A stretch of DNA of 41,575 bases from Gemmatimonadota bacterium (GCA_012267505.1 JAAXGI010000196.1:1-41575); one strand, 5' to 3'; shown: positions 26,494 to 35,464, numbered from the stretch's first letter. A program made the numbers and translations. The notes: generated by a model from the sequence alone, not told the origin.

Positions 26494-27170
26494 ACCTGCG
26501 CCTCGTCCTCCGACCACCCCTGGAGTCCCAGGAGCGGGACGAAGCTGACCCGGTCGAGCACCCGTTCCTCGGAGGTGCGGTCGCCCGCTCGTCGCACGAG
26601 GACGAGTTCCTGCGCCTCCTGCGTCCCGATCGGGACCAGCATCCGACCCCCGTCGGCGAGCTGCTCCACCAGTCCACCCGGCGTCGATGGAGATGCAGCC
26701 GAGACGATGATCACATCGTAGGGCGCGAACCTCCTCCATCCGATCGAGCCGTCGCCCACGAAGAGGGCGGCGTTCTGTATGCCCAGACCGTCAAGGACGC
26801 GCCTCGCACGCCTGGAGAGCGGCCGGATCCGTTCGACGGAGTAGACGCGTTCGGCCGTAAGGGCGAGAAGCGCGGTCAGGAATCCGCTCCCGGTCCCGAT
26901 CTCGAGCACCCTGTCGGTCGGCGCGAGCTTCAGGACGTCGAGGTAGAGCGCCTGGAGCGAGGGCTGGGACGCGGTCTGCCCGTGCCCGATCGGAATCGGA
27001 GCGTCCTCGTAGGCGCGCGGCCACTGTGCCTCGGGGAGGAAGAGGTGCCTCGGGACGCGGTCGAAGAGGTGGAGGATCTCCAGATCGTCGACCCCGGTCG
27101 CGCGGATGTCCTCGATCAGCCTGTGCCGGTAGCGCACGAAGCGGCGGTCGGTCAGGTCTCCAGATTCCAA
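26490..27170 (-). CDS. pcm: Protein-L-isoaspartate O-methyltransferase
   Basis: Repairs isoaspartyl residues in aged proteins by SAM-dependent methylation. The family start PRHLFLP and the active-site loop IPIGHGQTASQPS are present, then SAM motif I VLEIGTGSGFLTALLA, YSVERI and the post-motif YDVIIVSAASPSTPGGLVEQL. The start is probably TTG 27170: it gives 226 residues, the normal size, overlaps the surE stop by 19 bases and has a GAGGAG ribosome site eight bases upstream. The longer frame to 27281 is antisense-like. surE next to pcm is a classic stationary-phase repair pairing. Confidence 0.9.
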   Translation of the reverse strand: MESGDLTDRRFVRYRHRLIEDIRATGVDDLEILHLFDRVPRHLFLPEAQWPRAYEDAPIPIGHGQTASQPSLQALYLDVLKLAPTDRVLEIGTGSGFLTALLALTAERVYSVERIRPLSRRARRVLDGLGIQNAALFVGDGSIGWRRFAPYDVIIVSAASPSTPGGLVEQLADGGRMLVPIGTQEAQELVLVRRAGDRTSEERVLDRVSFVPLLGLQGWSEDEAQV

Positions 27171-27901
27171 CCTCGGATCTCCTCGATGATGCGGTAGTTC
27201 GTGAGGTCCAGGTGCAGGGGGGTGACCGAGATGAAGCCTTCCTCGATCGCCCGGAAGTCGGAGTCGCGGCTCCCCCGCCATGTGGTCGCGCCGCCCCCGA
27301 TCCAGTAGTAGTCCTTCCCGGACGGATCCACGGCCCGCGTCAGCGAGTCCGAGTAGCGGCGCTGGCCAAGCGAGGTGATCCTGAGGCCCCGGACGCGGGC
27401 CGGCTCGACGGGCGGGAGGTTCACGTTGAGAAGCGTGGAATCCGGAAACGATTCCATCCGCGCCAGCTGGCCGAGGAGCCGCGTGAGTGTCCCGTCCCAG
27501 CTCGCGATCGACTCGAAGTCCTCCCCCGTGTAGGAGACCGCAATCGCGGGCACGCCGAGGACGGTCGCCTCCATGGCCGCCGCGACGGTCCCGGAATAGA
27601 GGACGTCCTCCCCCATGTTGGACCCGTGGTTGACGCCGGAGAAGCAGATGTCGGGAGGGCGCTCCATGAGCGCGTTCACGGCCAGAATCACGCAGTCGGT
27701 CGGCGTGCCGTCGACGACGAGCATGCCATCGGCGGTGCGGCGGCTCCTCAGGGGATGATGCATCGTGAGGGAGTTGCTCGTCGCACTCTGTTCACGGTCC
27801 GGGGCAACGACGGTGACCGTGCCGAGCGTCGAGGCGGCCGAGGCGAGGACGGCGAGCCCCGTTGCGAGGAAGCCGTCGTCGTTCGTGCAGAGGATCCGCA
27901 T
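27152..27901 (-). CDS. surE: 5'-nucleotidase SurE
   Basis: Metal-dependent nucleotidase acting on nucleoside 5'- and 3'-monophosphates, also linked to polyphosphate hydrolysis and stationary-phase survival. It begins MRILCTNDDGF, with the acidic pair that binds metal, and carries the family block SGVNHGSNMGEDVLYSGTVAAA with the metal-binding Asn. Length (249 aa) is standard. ATG 27901 lies two bases after the stop of the MerR-type gene and the 3' end overlaps pcm, so it is coupled on both sides. Confidence 0.96.
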   Translation of the reverse strand: MRILCTNDDGFLATGLAVLASAASTLGTVTVVAPDREQSATSNSLTMHHPLRSRRTADGMLVVDGTPTDCVILAVNALMERPPDICFSGVNHGSNMGEDVLYSGTVAAAMEATVLGVPAIAVSYTGEDFESIASWDGTLTRLLGQLARMESFPDSTLLNVNLPPVEPARVRGLRITSLGQRRYSDSLTRAVDPSGKDYYWIGGGATTWRGSRDSDFRAIEEGFISVTPLHLDLTNYRIIEEIRGWNLET

Positions 27902-27903
27902 GG

Positions 27904-28278
27904 TCAGGTCGGCGGCTCCCCGGGCGGCAGGGTTAGGAGATCCCTCAGCTTCTCGAGCCCCTCCCTCACCGCAGCCAGGCGCTTCGCGGCTCCGGCCTCC
28001 TCCTCACCGCCAGGGCTCACCCCGGCCTTCCTCGATTCCTCGATTCGGCGTTTCGCCCCGGCGATGGTGTACTGGCGCTCATGAAGGAGGTAGCGCAGCT
28101 GCCGCACATGCTCGAGGTCCTTCGGGCGGTAGACCCGGTTGCCGGCCCGGTTCCTGATCGGGCGAAGCGAGGGGAACTGGGTCTCCCAGTAACGCAACAC
28201 ATGATCCTCAAGCCCGGTCAGCTTGCAGACCTCGCCGATCGAGTAGTACGGCTTCTCGCGCCCGGTGTCGCTGGACAT
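27904..28278 (-). CDS. MerR-family transcriptional regulator
   Basis: DNA-binding protein of 124 residues. The N-terminal winged helix-turn-helix is clear: YYSIGEVCKLTGLEDHVLRYWE, then NRAGNRVYRPKDLEHV. A basic coiled-coil start (LLHERQYTIAGAKRRIEES) and a short charged tail follow. There is no metal-binding Cys pattern or large effector domain, so it belongs to the short HspR/MlrA-like MerR group found widely in this operon position. It sits between gpsA (42-base gap) and surE (two-base gap). Targets are unknown and autoregulation of the operon is possible but not shown. Confidence 0.9.
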   Translation of the reverse strand: MSSDTGREKPYYSIGEVCKLTGLEDHVLRYWETQFPSLRPIRNRAGNRVYRPKDLEHVRQLRYLLHERQYTIAGAKRRIEESRKAGVSPGGEEEAGAAKRLAAVREGLEKLRDLLTLPPGEPPT

Positions 28279-28320
28279 CGGTCGTCTCCCTTGGATACTG
28301 AATTCCCAGTCCGCGATCGC

Positions 28321-29370
28321 CTACGCGCCCGCCGCGCGCGCGTCTCCGGCGCCCTCGGGCTCGGGTCTCGGATCGCGGAGCATGAGCTCCTGGACTGCCG
28401 CGAGGGGATCCTTCCCTTCCTCGAGGATCGCGTGCATCTGCCCTACGATAGGCATTTCAACAGCGTAGCGCCGACTGAGCGCATGGGTTGCGGGGGTGGT
28501 GGCGACCCCTTCGGCCACGGCGTGCATGTCCCCGAGGATCTGGCGGAGCGCCTCACCCCGCCCGAGACGGAACCCCACGGTGCGGTTCCTCGAGAGTTCG
28601 CCGGTGCACGTCAGGACGAGATCTCCGATCCCCGCAAGTCCGTAGAAGGTGGAGGTGGCCGCACCCATGGCAACGCCGAGGCGCGTGATCTCGGCGAGGC
28701 CACGCGTGATGACCGCGGTCCGTGTGTTGTGGCCGAACCCGAGTCCCGCGCAGACCCCTGCGGCCAGGGCGATCACATTCTTCAGCGCACCGCCGAGTTC
28801 GACCCCGAGCACATCCGGGTTCGTGTACACGCGGAACGACGCCGAGCCGAAGACCCGCTGCACCAGGAGCCTGGCCTCACGGGACTCGCTGGCCGCCACC
28901 ACAGCCGTCGGCTGGCCCTTCGCCACCTCCGTGGCGAAGGAGGGGCCGGATAAGACGGTGAGGCGCCTCCCCGTCTCGCCTGGGAGGACCGCGCGAAGCA
29001 CCTCGTCCATCCTCCGCAGCGAGGAGGTCTCGATCCCCTTCGACGCACTCACGACGAGAGCGCGCGGATCGATGTACCGGGCCGCCTCCCGCATCACCTC
29101 CGCGACGAACTGGGCGGGGCTCACCGAGACGACGAGCCGGGCCCCGGCGACGACCTCCCCGAGTTTGCCGGATACGCGGACCGCATCCGGGATCCGGATC
29201 CCCGGCAGGTAGGTCCGGTTCTCACCCGACTCGCGAAGCTCGGCCACCACCCGCGGCTCGTAGCTCCAGAGCCGCACGCGGTGCCCGTTCCGGCTGAGAA
29301 GGTGCGCGAGGGCCGTGCCCCAGCTCCCGGCCCCGATCACTGCGGCGTCGAGGGGGGCACCGCCCGTCAT
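28321..29370 (-). CDS. gpsA: Glycerol-3-phosphate dehydrogenase [NAD(P)+]
   Basis: Makes sn-glycerol-3-phosphate from dihydroxyacetone phosphate for phospholipid synthesis. The Rossmann motif VIGAGSWGTALAHLL is near residue 10. The catalytic half has SASKGIE, then LKNVIALAAGVCAGLGFGHNTRTAVITRGLAE, which includes the catalytic Lys and the substrate-binding Arg-Thr. Length is 349 aa from ATG 29370, which overlaps the plsY stop by ATGA; the open frame continuing to 29829 is antisense of plsY. It directly follows PlsY, which uses its product, a sensible functional pairing. Confidence 0.95.
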   Translation of the reverse strand: MTGGAPLDAAVIGAGSWGTALAHLLSRNGHRVRLWSYEPRVVAELRESGENRTYLPGIRIPDAVRVSGKLGEVVAGARLVVSVSPAQFVAEVMREAARYIDPRALVVSASKGIETSSLRRMDEVLRAVLPGETGRRLTVLSGPSFATEVAKGQPTAVVAASESREARLLVQRVFGSASFRVYTNPDVLGVELGGALKNVIALAAGVCAGLGFGHNTRTAVITRGLAEITRLGVAMGAATSTFYGLAGIGDLVLTCTGELSRNRTVGFRLGRGEALRQILGDMHAVAEGVATTPATHALSRRYAVEMPIVGQMHAILEEGKDPLAAVQELMLRDPRPEPEGAGDARAAGA

Positions 29371-29978
29371 CCGGTCCCCTTCCGGCGGAACCTGTGCTCC
29401 TTGCCGCGGAGCAGCCGCGCGATGTTCGTCCGATGGGTCCAGAGAACGAAGGCGGCCAGAATCATCGTGACGGGAAGAAGGAGCGGTTCGCGGGCATCCG
29501 GGGTGACGAGGAGGACGGCGGGGAGGGTGAGTGCGGCAGCGATCGAGCCCACCGAGACGTATCCCGTCGTCCACACCGCGACGATCCACACTGCGACGGC
29601 GACGCCGGTTCCGAGGGGCGCGAGCGCCAGAAACACGCCCGCGCTCGTAGCCACGCCCTTCCCCCCGCGGAAACCGACCCAGAACGAGAAGACATGCCCG
29701 AGGATCGACGCGGCACCATATGCCATGCCCCACCCCGTGCCGCCGTCCCCTCCCAGATGGGGGAAGAGGGCAGCCGGGGCCCACCCCTTCAGGATGTCGA
29801 CCAGGACAACCGGGAGGGCGGTCTTCCATCCGAGGACGCGGAACACGTTCGTCGCTCCAAGGTTGCCACTCCCCTCCCGGCGGAGGTCGACCCGGTGGAA
29901 GAGGCGGCCCACCCAGAGTGAAGTGGGTATCGCTCCCGCGGCGTAGGCTGCGAGTATCAGCAGGAGACGTTCGCTCAC
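29367..29978 (-). CDS. plsY: Glycerol-3-phosphate acyltransferase PlsY
   Basis: Membrane acyltransferase that moves an acyl group from acyl-phosphate to the sn-1 position of glycerol-3-phosphate, the first step of phosphatidic acid synthesis. The 203-residue protein has about five or more membrane spans and the three family motifs: IPTSLWVGRL, GSGNLGATNVFRVLG and GGKGVATSAG. The start GTG 29978 overlaps the der stop (GTGA), and the stop overlaps gpsA (ATGA). The longer frame to 30530 lies antisense to der and is not used. No PlsX is in the window, so acyl-phosphate must come from elsewhere. Confidence 0.94.
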   Translation of the reverse strand: MSERLLLILAAYAAGAIPTSLWVGRLFHRVDLRREGSGNLGATNVFRVLGWKTALPVVLVDILKGWAPAALFPHLGGDGGTGWGMAYGAASILGHVFSFWVGFRGGKGVATSAGVFLALAPLGTGVAVAVWIVAVWTTGYVSVGSIAAALTLPAVLLVTPDAREPLLLPVTMILAAFVLWTHRTNIARLLRGKEHRFRRKGTG

Positions 29979-31318
29979 CGTTGGCGTCCCTCCTCCCTCG
30001 CTCCGGACTTCTTCAGACGGATGCGGATCGGCGATCCGGGGAATCCCCACGCCGTGCGAAAGCCGTTTCGCAGGTACCGAAGGTAGTGGCCCGGAATCTC
30101 CTTCGGCAGGTTCGAGAAGACGAGGAAAGTAGGCGGACAGACATCGATCTGGGTTGCGTAGCGAAGCCGGACCGCGCGCCCGCGCGAGTGTGGCGGGGGC
30201 TGCCGGTGGACCATGCGCTCCAGGACGACATTGACTTCGGGCGTCGGGATCCGCCGCCCGCGCGCCTCCGCGACCGTGAGGAGGAGGTCGACGCACTTCC
30301 GGACCCGCTGTCCGGTCAGTGCCGAGATGAAGCAGATAGGGACGCCCTTGAGAAAGGGGGCCTCTTCGAGGAGACGCTTCTCGAAGTCCGGTGCGGTATG
30401 AAGGTCCTTGTCGACCAGGTCCCACTTGTTGACCCCCAGGACGACCCCGCAGCCCGCCTCCCAGGCCGCCTTCAGGATCTTCACGTCCTGGTCGTGCGTG
30501 CCCGCCACCGAGTCGACCAGGACGAGGCACACATCTGCCTCGCGGATCACCCGGTGCGTCCGGAGCGCTGCGTAGTACTCGATCGACTCGCGGATCCGGG
30601 AGTGCCGGCGAAGCCCCGCGGTGTCCACGAATACGAGGTCGCGCCCATGGTACCTGAGCGTGGAGTCGACCGGGTCGCGGGTAGTCCCCGGCGCGTCGCT
30701 CACGACCGACCTCTCCTCGCCGAAGAGCCGGTTCACGAACGACGACTTTCCGACGTTCGGTCGGCCCAGAACGGCCAGCCGGAGGTCCGCGTCCGTCGCC
30801 GCCGGAGCGCTCTCGGGAAGCGCGGCCACGAGCCGGTCGAGGAGGTCTCCGGTTCCCTTGCCGGAGATGGCGCTGACGGGGAGAGGCTCACCGAGTCCGA
30901 GTCGCCAGAAGTCGTGATGGGAATGGTCGTTGGGGAGCCGGTCGATCTTGTTTGCGACGACGATGATCGGCGGCGGGGAACCGTGGAGGATCCCCGCGAG
31001 CCTCTCGTCGAGGGGGTGCACGCCGTCCCGCCCGTCGACGAGGAGAAGGACGAGATCAGCCTCCCGGACTGCCGCGAGAGCCTGCTCGCGCACCTTCGCG
31101 TCCAGCGGCTCGTCGCTCCCCTCGACAACACCACCGGTATCGACAAGGAAAAACTCTCTTCCGGCCCAGTCCGCCTTCCCGAAGTTCCGGTCGCGGGTCA
31201 CTCCGGGCCGGTCGTCGACGATCGCGATCCTGGCGCCCAACACGCGGTTGAAGAATGTGGACTTGCCGACATTCGGACGGCCCACCACGGCTACCACAGG
31301 GAGGCGACGGGCCGTCAC
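29975..31318 (-). CDS. der: Ribosome-biogenesis GTPase Der (EngA)
   Basis: Double-GTPase protein that assists 50S ribosome assembly. Two G domains in tandem are visible. The first has GRPNVGKS at 13-20 and GVTRD, then NKID. The second has GRPNVGKS near residue 188, GTTRD and NKWD. A KH-like C-terminal domain follows (about 360-447). Length is normal. The start is GTG 31318, overlapping the stop of the PDZ/radical-SAM gene, and the stop overlaps plsY. A der-plsY-gpsA order is common in several bacterial phyla, and a DUF512 protein next to der is also found elsewhere. Confidence 0.96.
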   Translation of the reverse strand: MTARRLPVVAVVGRPNVGKSTFFNRVLGARIAIVDDRPGVTRDRNFGKADWAGREFFLVDTGGVVEGSDEPLDAKVREQALAAVREADLVLLLVDGRDGVHPLDERLAGILHGSPPPIIVVANKIDRLPNDHSHHDFWRLGLGEPLPVSAISGKGTGDLLDRLVAALPESAPAATDADLRLAVLGRPNVGKSSFVNRLFGEERSVVSDAPGTTRDPVDSTLRYHGRDLVFVDTAGLRRHSRIRESIEYYAALRTHRVIREADVCLVLVDSVAGTHDQDVKILKAAWEAGCGVVLGVNKWDLVDKDLHTAPDFEKRLLEEAPFLKGVPICFISALTGQRVRKCVDLLLTVAEARGRRIPTPEVNVVLERMVHRQPPPHSRGRAVRLRYATQIDVCPPTFLVFSNLPKEIPGHYLRYLRNGFRTAWGFPGSPIRIRLKKSGAREEGRQR

Positions 31319-32586
31319 AGCCGAGAGAGCGCCTCGGTCACCTCGAAGGCGGGAATCACGCGTGCGGGGTGCACTGCACGCCGGAAGTCCTCAAGGGGGA
31401 GCGAGTCGATGAAGTGCCCGTCCCGGTTGAGTGCCTCGGCCGGGATGAGAATGATCTCATCGGCGGAGGGGGCGGTGACGGCCTGAAGGAGGTCCCGCCC
31501 CGCGAGGAGTCCCGCCACGGTCACCGTGTTCCCGTAGAACTGGTTCCGGACGGCCCGGACCGTGACCTCCGCCCCGGTCCGCTCCGCCACGCGGGGCGCG
31601 AGCCCCGCGAGGAAAGGCTCCATCGAGGTCCCGGTGAAGATCCGTACTCGATAGCCGGGGAGTCTGGGGAGGGTGGCGAACCCTCGCTCGAAATCCTCGA
31701 GGAAGCCCCGCACGGCGCCCACGCCGTTCTCGGTGAGGGAGAGATCGTCGTAGTAGGCCGCTCCCGGAAGCGGCTCCGGTGCCCTGAGGAAGAGTTCATC
31801 GGCCGCGTAGCACCATCCGTAGCCGCGCTCGGCTGCGGACTGCTTCCGGACCTGGTTCACGGCGCGGATCGCGTCCCCCGCCTCACCGGCGGTCAGCTCC
31901 CGGACCGGCCGGTTCACGTTGTACCTCGTGAGGCCGACCGGAACGACCGAGAGCGAGAGGATCCGTGGGCCCAGCCGGTAGAGGTCCCCGATCGTGCGGT
32001 CGAGATGCGGACCGTCGTTCCAGCCGGGACAGAGGACGACCTGGGTGTGCAGGTCCAGGCCGCCGTCGGTGAGGAAGCGGAGCTGTTCCATGATGAGGCC
32101 GGCCCGCTCGTTCTTGAGCAAACGGATGCGGACCGCGGGCTCCGTGGCGTGGACGCTCACGTAGAGGGGCGAGATGCGCTGGTCCACGAGGCGCCCGAGT
32201 CCGCGGGGCCCGAGGTTCGTGAGCGTCACATAGCTCCCGTAGGTGAAGGAGAGCCTGAAGTCGTCGTCCCTCAGCCAGAGGCTCTCCCGCACACCGGGGG
32301 GATTCCCGTCGATGAAGCAGAAGACGCACTCATTCGCGCACTCGCGGATCTTGTCGGGCTCCGGAACGATGCCGAGCGCCTCTCCGGGTTCCCGGTGGAT
32401 CTCGAGCAGGGTGTGTTCGCCGCCCGGGCTCCGCGCCTCGATCTCGAGTTCCGGCTCAGCCTGGAGGAATGCCAGATCGATGCCGTCCCGGACACGCTGT
32501 CCGTTGATGCGAACAATCTTCGTGCCTACGTGGAGCTCGAGCTCTTCGGCGATGCTTCCGGGCTCGATCTGACCGATGCGGACCAC
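31315..32586 (-). CDS. PDZ / radical-SAM DUF512 protein
   Basis: Cytosolic iron-sulfur protein of 423 residues of the DUF512 family. An N-terminal PDZ-like domain (about 3-65: IEPGSIAEELELHVGTKIVRING) is followed by a radical-SAM-type Cys cluster CxxxCxxC (Cys83, Cys87, Cys90 in ECANECVFCFIDGNP). Further on are SVHATEPAVRIRLL, VLCPGWNDG and SVVPVGLTRY, and the DUF512 C-terminal part with FTGTSMEPFLAGL and AVRNQFYGNTVTVAGLL. The reaction is unknown in the family. It is the first gene of the tightly overlapping run toward der; the start is probably GTG 32586 with no strong ribosome site. Confidence 0.92.
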   Translation of the reverse strand: MVRIGQIEPGSIAEELELHVGTKIVRINGQRVRDGIDLAFLQAEPELEIEARSPGGEHTLLEIHREPGEALGIVPEPDKIRECANECVFCFIDGNPPGVRESLWLRDDDFRLSFTYGSYVTLTNLGPRGLGRLVDQRISPLYVSVHATEPAVRIRLLKNERAGLIMEQLRFLTDGGLDLHTQVVLCPGWNDGPHLDRTIGDLYRLGPRILSLSVVPVGLTRYNVNRPVRELTAGEAGDAIRAVNQVRKQSAAERGYGWCYAADELFLRAPEPLPGAAYYDDLSLTENGVGAVRGFLEDFERGFATLPRLPGYRVRIFTGTSMEPFLAGLAPRVAERTGAEVTVRAVRNQFYGNTVTVAGLLAGRDLLQAVTAPSADEIILIPAEALNRDGHFIDSLPLEDFRRAVHPARVIPAFEVTEALSRL

Positions 32587-32999
32587 AGCAACTTCCGGGA
32601 TCGGGAGGCGGAATGATGCGAACGAGGTTCGGGACCCGGCCGTGGGGACGGCCGGAGAACGTGCCGGATGCTACCCCTAAAGGTAGTGGGTCGAATCGGC
32701 CGTCTCAACGCGTCCCGAAGCGCGGTCCCCGGGACTGTGGAGCCGGTCGTCAGCCGCATGGATCACCGGTGCGACCCCGCCGCTACTGTCGCGCGGCCCG
32801 GCGTTCCCGGTCCGTCCTGGCGTGCGCCGGCGGTAAATCGGAACACCGCTGACGCTATCCTCCTCAGGTCTGTACCTGCCGTCGGTGCGGCGCGCAACCC
32901 GAAATCCGGCGTCGGACGTGCTGTACGGAGAGGCACGAGCGCGCCGGTACCAGGTTGATGCTTGCTCGCCGGCCGCGAAGGTTCCCTTCCCCGGCGTCC
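32587..32999. other. Gene-free stretch upstream of the PDZ/radical-SAM operon
   Basis: 413 bases with no coding frame I trust. It must hold the promoter of the operon that starts at 32586. A short hairpin (CTACC, six bases, GGTAG) occurs near 32670-32685, about 85-100 bases before the start. No clean -35/-10 pair was found by eye. The plus-strand frames here have no recognisable features. Confidence 0.3.
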
Positions 33000-33872
33000 C
33001 TACCGTCGCGTGATGACCCGGATGATCCCCGCGACATACCCCGTGCCGTAGAGCGTCGTGGCATCCAGCGCGCTCACCCGCTCGAGGCGCTCGATCTCGT
33101 TCGCGTCGAAGGCGCGGAGGCTCTCGGCCGGGCCGTAGTGGAGATGACCCTCGAAGACCTCGGGGTAGACCGCGGGGTCGGGGACAGAACGTGAATCCGC
33201 ATCGAGGGCGGCAGCCGTCGCGAGAGCGGAGGTGATCGTCGCCTGCGTGCGGGGCCGGAGCCATCCGGGCCGGAGGCGGCGGACGATCTCCATGGCGTCT
33301 CCCTCGCGGAAGGCCGCGATCTCCTCCCGGGTGATCGTGTCCATCCCCGCGCCAGCGTCATCGTCGCGGCCTGCGAGCAACGTCCGTCCCGGAGTGCCGC
33401 GTAGCCGGACCTCCTCCCAGATCTCGCGGCCGCCCCATGCGACCGCGCCGATGAGTGCGCCCACACCGGCGCCGAGCAGGGTACGGTCCAGGGCCGAGGC
33501 CGAGCGGCAGGTATAGTGCGGCTGGCTCCGGCAGGGAATCGCGACGAATGTGCCGAGGAGACTCCCGGCGGCGCCGCCAACCAGCAGCCCTTGCAGCCGG
33601 GACCTTCTCCCGCGGTAGACTTCAAGCCGCCGGAGCGCATCTCTGGGGACGACGAAGCGGGTCGCGGGAGAATCCCCTTCCAGGAGCAGGCTTTCCTCGA
33701 AGACCGCTGCGACGCGTGAGTCTCCGGAGATGCTATCAGAGACGAAGCGCACCCGCTCCCCCGGCTCGGGCCAGCGGGTGTCCTGCGCGGCGAGGGAAGC
33801 GGGCACGGCGAGGACGACAGTGATGCGGAGTAGCTGGATCCGGAGCCTTCGCGTCTCGGTCGCTCTCTGCAT
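33000..33872 (-). CDS. Secreted glycine-zipper and plug-remnant protein
   Basis: Hypothetical protein of 290 residues from ATG 33872. It has a signal peptide (VVLAVPASLAAQ) and then a small beta-rich part with FVVPRDALRRLEVYRGRRS. Two glycine-rich hydrophobic stretches follow, GLLVGGAAGSLLGTFVAI and LLGAGVGALIGAVAWGG, which look like a glycine zipper or membrane-associated hairpin. The last 90 residues resemble the end of a TonB plug domain: ITREEIAAFREGDAMEIVRRL, then IERLERVSALDATTLYG and YVAGIIRVITRR. Proteins of this architecture are common in Gemmatimonadota genomes but uncharacterised. An upstream in-frame ATG at 33917 is possible, without a signal-peptide advantage. Divergent from the cupin gene. 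Confidence 0.75.
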   Translation of the reverse strand: MQRATETRRLRIQLLRITVVLAVPASLAAQDTRWPEPGERVRFVSDSISGDSRVAAVFEESLLLEGDSPATRFVVPRDALRRLEVYRGRRSRLQGLLVGGAAGSLLGTFVAIPCRSQPHYTCRSASALDRTLLGAGVGALIGAVAWGGREIWEEVRLRGTPGRTLLAGRDDDAGAGMDTITREEIAAFREGDAMEIVRRLRPGWLRPRTQATITSALATAAALDADSRSVPDPAVYPEVFEGHLHYGPAESLRAFDANEIERLERVSALDATTLYGTGYVAGIIRVITRR

Positions 33873-34096
33873 CGGCTGCGCTCTCGCCTCTTTCGTCCGT
33901 CCGATGTATGGTCCCATCGTACCCTAAGGCTCCCGTGTTGTCGATTCCGGCTACCCTGCGGAACCGCCGGGGGGAGCCTGGGGCCCGGCCATGGCGGCAC
34001 CGGATGGCGGACGTGATTGCCGCACGGCCCCCGAACCTGACACCGCGCGGTGCTCGCCTGCCGCCGGGGACTTCCACCGACAGGGAGAGAGGAATC

Positions 34097-34495
34097 ATGA
34101 TCAGATACCTGGTATCCGTCCTCGGGCTCGCCGCACTCACCGCGGCCATCATGGCGCAGACCCCTCCGGTCACCGGCGACCGCACGTCGCCGCTCCGTGA
34201 GCTGGGCGGGGAAGACAACATCGGGATCAGCAACGCGGTCCTCCGCAATCAGCCGGAGGTCCGCGTGCTTCGCGTTGTCGTGGAGCCTGGAGGGGTGCGG
34301 GCGATGCACTCGCACGACGACGTGGATTTCCATCTCTTCGCACCGATCTCCGGCACGATGGAGCTCACTATCGAGGGGGACGATCCGATCGAGGTGACCC
34401 CCTGGCATCCGTACTACCTCGACGGCGGAACGCAGCATGGCTTCCACAATCCGACCGATGTGGCCATCGAGATCATGGAGATCTTCGTCCAGTGA
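34097..34495 (+). CDS. Exported small cupin-domain protein
   Basis: Protein of 132 residues. An N-terminal hydrophobic segment (YLVSVLGLAALTAAIMAQ) acts as a signal peptide. A single cupin barrel follows: VLRVVVEPGGVRAMHSHDDVDFHLF gives motif 1 (His-x-His and a later His), and HPYYLDGGTQHGFHNPTD gives motif 2 with further His residues, so a metal site is likely. ATG 34097 has the ribosome site GGGAGAGAGGA just upstream. The frame is open back to 33908, but that part is unrelated. The catalytic role, if any, is unknown. It is divergent from the glycine-zipper gene. Confidence 0.85.
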   Translation: MIRYLVSVLGLAALTAAIMAQTPPVTGDRTSPLRELGGEDNIGISNAVLRNQPEVRVLRVVVEPGGVRAMHSHDDVDFHLFAPISGTMELTIEGDDPIEVTPWHPYYLDGGTQHGFHNPTDVAIEIMEIFVQ

Positions 34496-34775
34496 CCTCA
34501 CCGGGGAGGGGAAGCCGCCGCGCCGGAAGGGTGCTCTGGAGGCACGCGCCAGTCGGGTGCGGTCCGGGACACGCGCCACAGTGCGCCTACCCGTCCTTCT
34601 CCCATGGTACGGAAACCCGCCGGGCAGGGCGGCCCGGAAAGCAGGGTTGACCGTGTTGGCCGGCAGCGGGGACCCACACGTTTCAGGATTGCGAAGCCGT
34701 CGCATGTGCTTGAACGCACCTGTATCCGAGCCCGACCCGCGTATATCTGACCACCGGGCGAGAAGGCGTCGATCG

Positions 34776-35210
34776 TTGAGGCCGTACCGGCACGCGCTGT
34801 GGACGCTCGTCGTCGGGGCGTGCACGGCCGGAGACGCCGGGCATCCCTGGCTCGATCTCGGAGATCCCTCCCCGCACGAGATTGTTGAGTTCTCCGGTGC
34901 GAACGCCGGCCAGATCGTGATCGCGATGGATCCCGCCGTGACGCGCGAGGAAGCGCTTGCACTCGGCCGGTTGATCCAGTCGCAGGCCCCACCGGGTGCG
35001 ACGGTGAACGCGCGGCTCTACGATCACGAGCCGACGGCACGTGGCTGGCGCCAGGCGCCGGCCGAAATGCGGATCGCACACCTTCTCGTCGTCGTCAGCA
35101 TCAACCCGGCTACAGCCCTGAACGAGGTCCGGTGGGTACGCCCGGACGAGGAGCAAGCAGACTCGGGGACATCGACAGGCACGGGCGTGCCAGCAGGCGG
35201 TGGACCGTAA
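34776..35210 (+). CDS. Small hypothetical lipoprotein
   Basis: Unrecognised protein of about 144 residues. Starting at TTG 34776, with AGAAGG ten bases upstream, it opens with a short basic region, a hydrophobic run and the lipobox-like VVGAC at Cys14, consistent with a lipoprotein. The rest is soluble, with an alpha/beta look (IVIAMDPAVTREEALALGRLIQSQ, then MRIAHLLVVVSINPATALNEVRWV) and ends in a Gly/Thr-rich tail. The longer frame includes ATG 34705 and reaches back to 34437, but the added part is Arg-rich and lacks features. It may share a transcript with the cupin gene 280 bases upstream. Function unknown. Confidence 0.6.
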   Translation: MRPYRHALWTLVVGACTAGDAGHPWLDLGDPSPHEIVEFSGANAGQIVIAMDPAVTREEALALGRLIQSQAPPGATVNARLYDHEPTARGWRQAPAEMRIAHLLVVVSINPATALNEVRWVRPDEEQADSGTSTGTGVPAGGGP

Positions 35211-35464
35211 CGGACATCGGTGGGTTGTGGACATCCAGTTTGGGTGAGGCCGCGAGCTGCCCACATGCCCGTGCGCGTTCCCGGCCGGTGAGGTGGCCGT
35301 GTCGGTCAGCTGGGAATGGGTGCGTCGAGAGGTGATCGAGGCTTAGGAACATGGGCCGGGGAGCTTGGCCTCCCGACGGATTCCAGGGTGCCCAGCAGCC
35401 CATGCGACAGGTTTGGCGGGGCGCGGATCGGAGACACGGATCGACCAAGCCCTGCGCGGCTGGA

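Noticed and set aside
33074-34825. 583-aa minus-strand open frame
   Set aside because: Crosses the divergent cupin gene and the glycine-zipper gene in a wrong frame; no recognisable domain.
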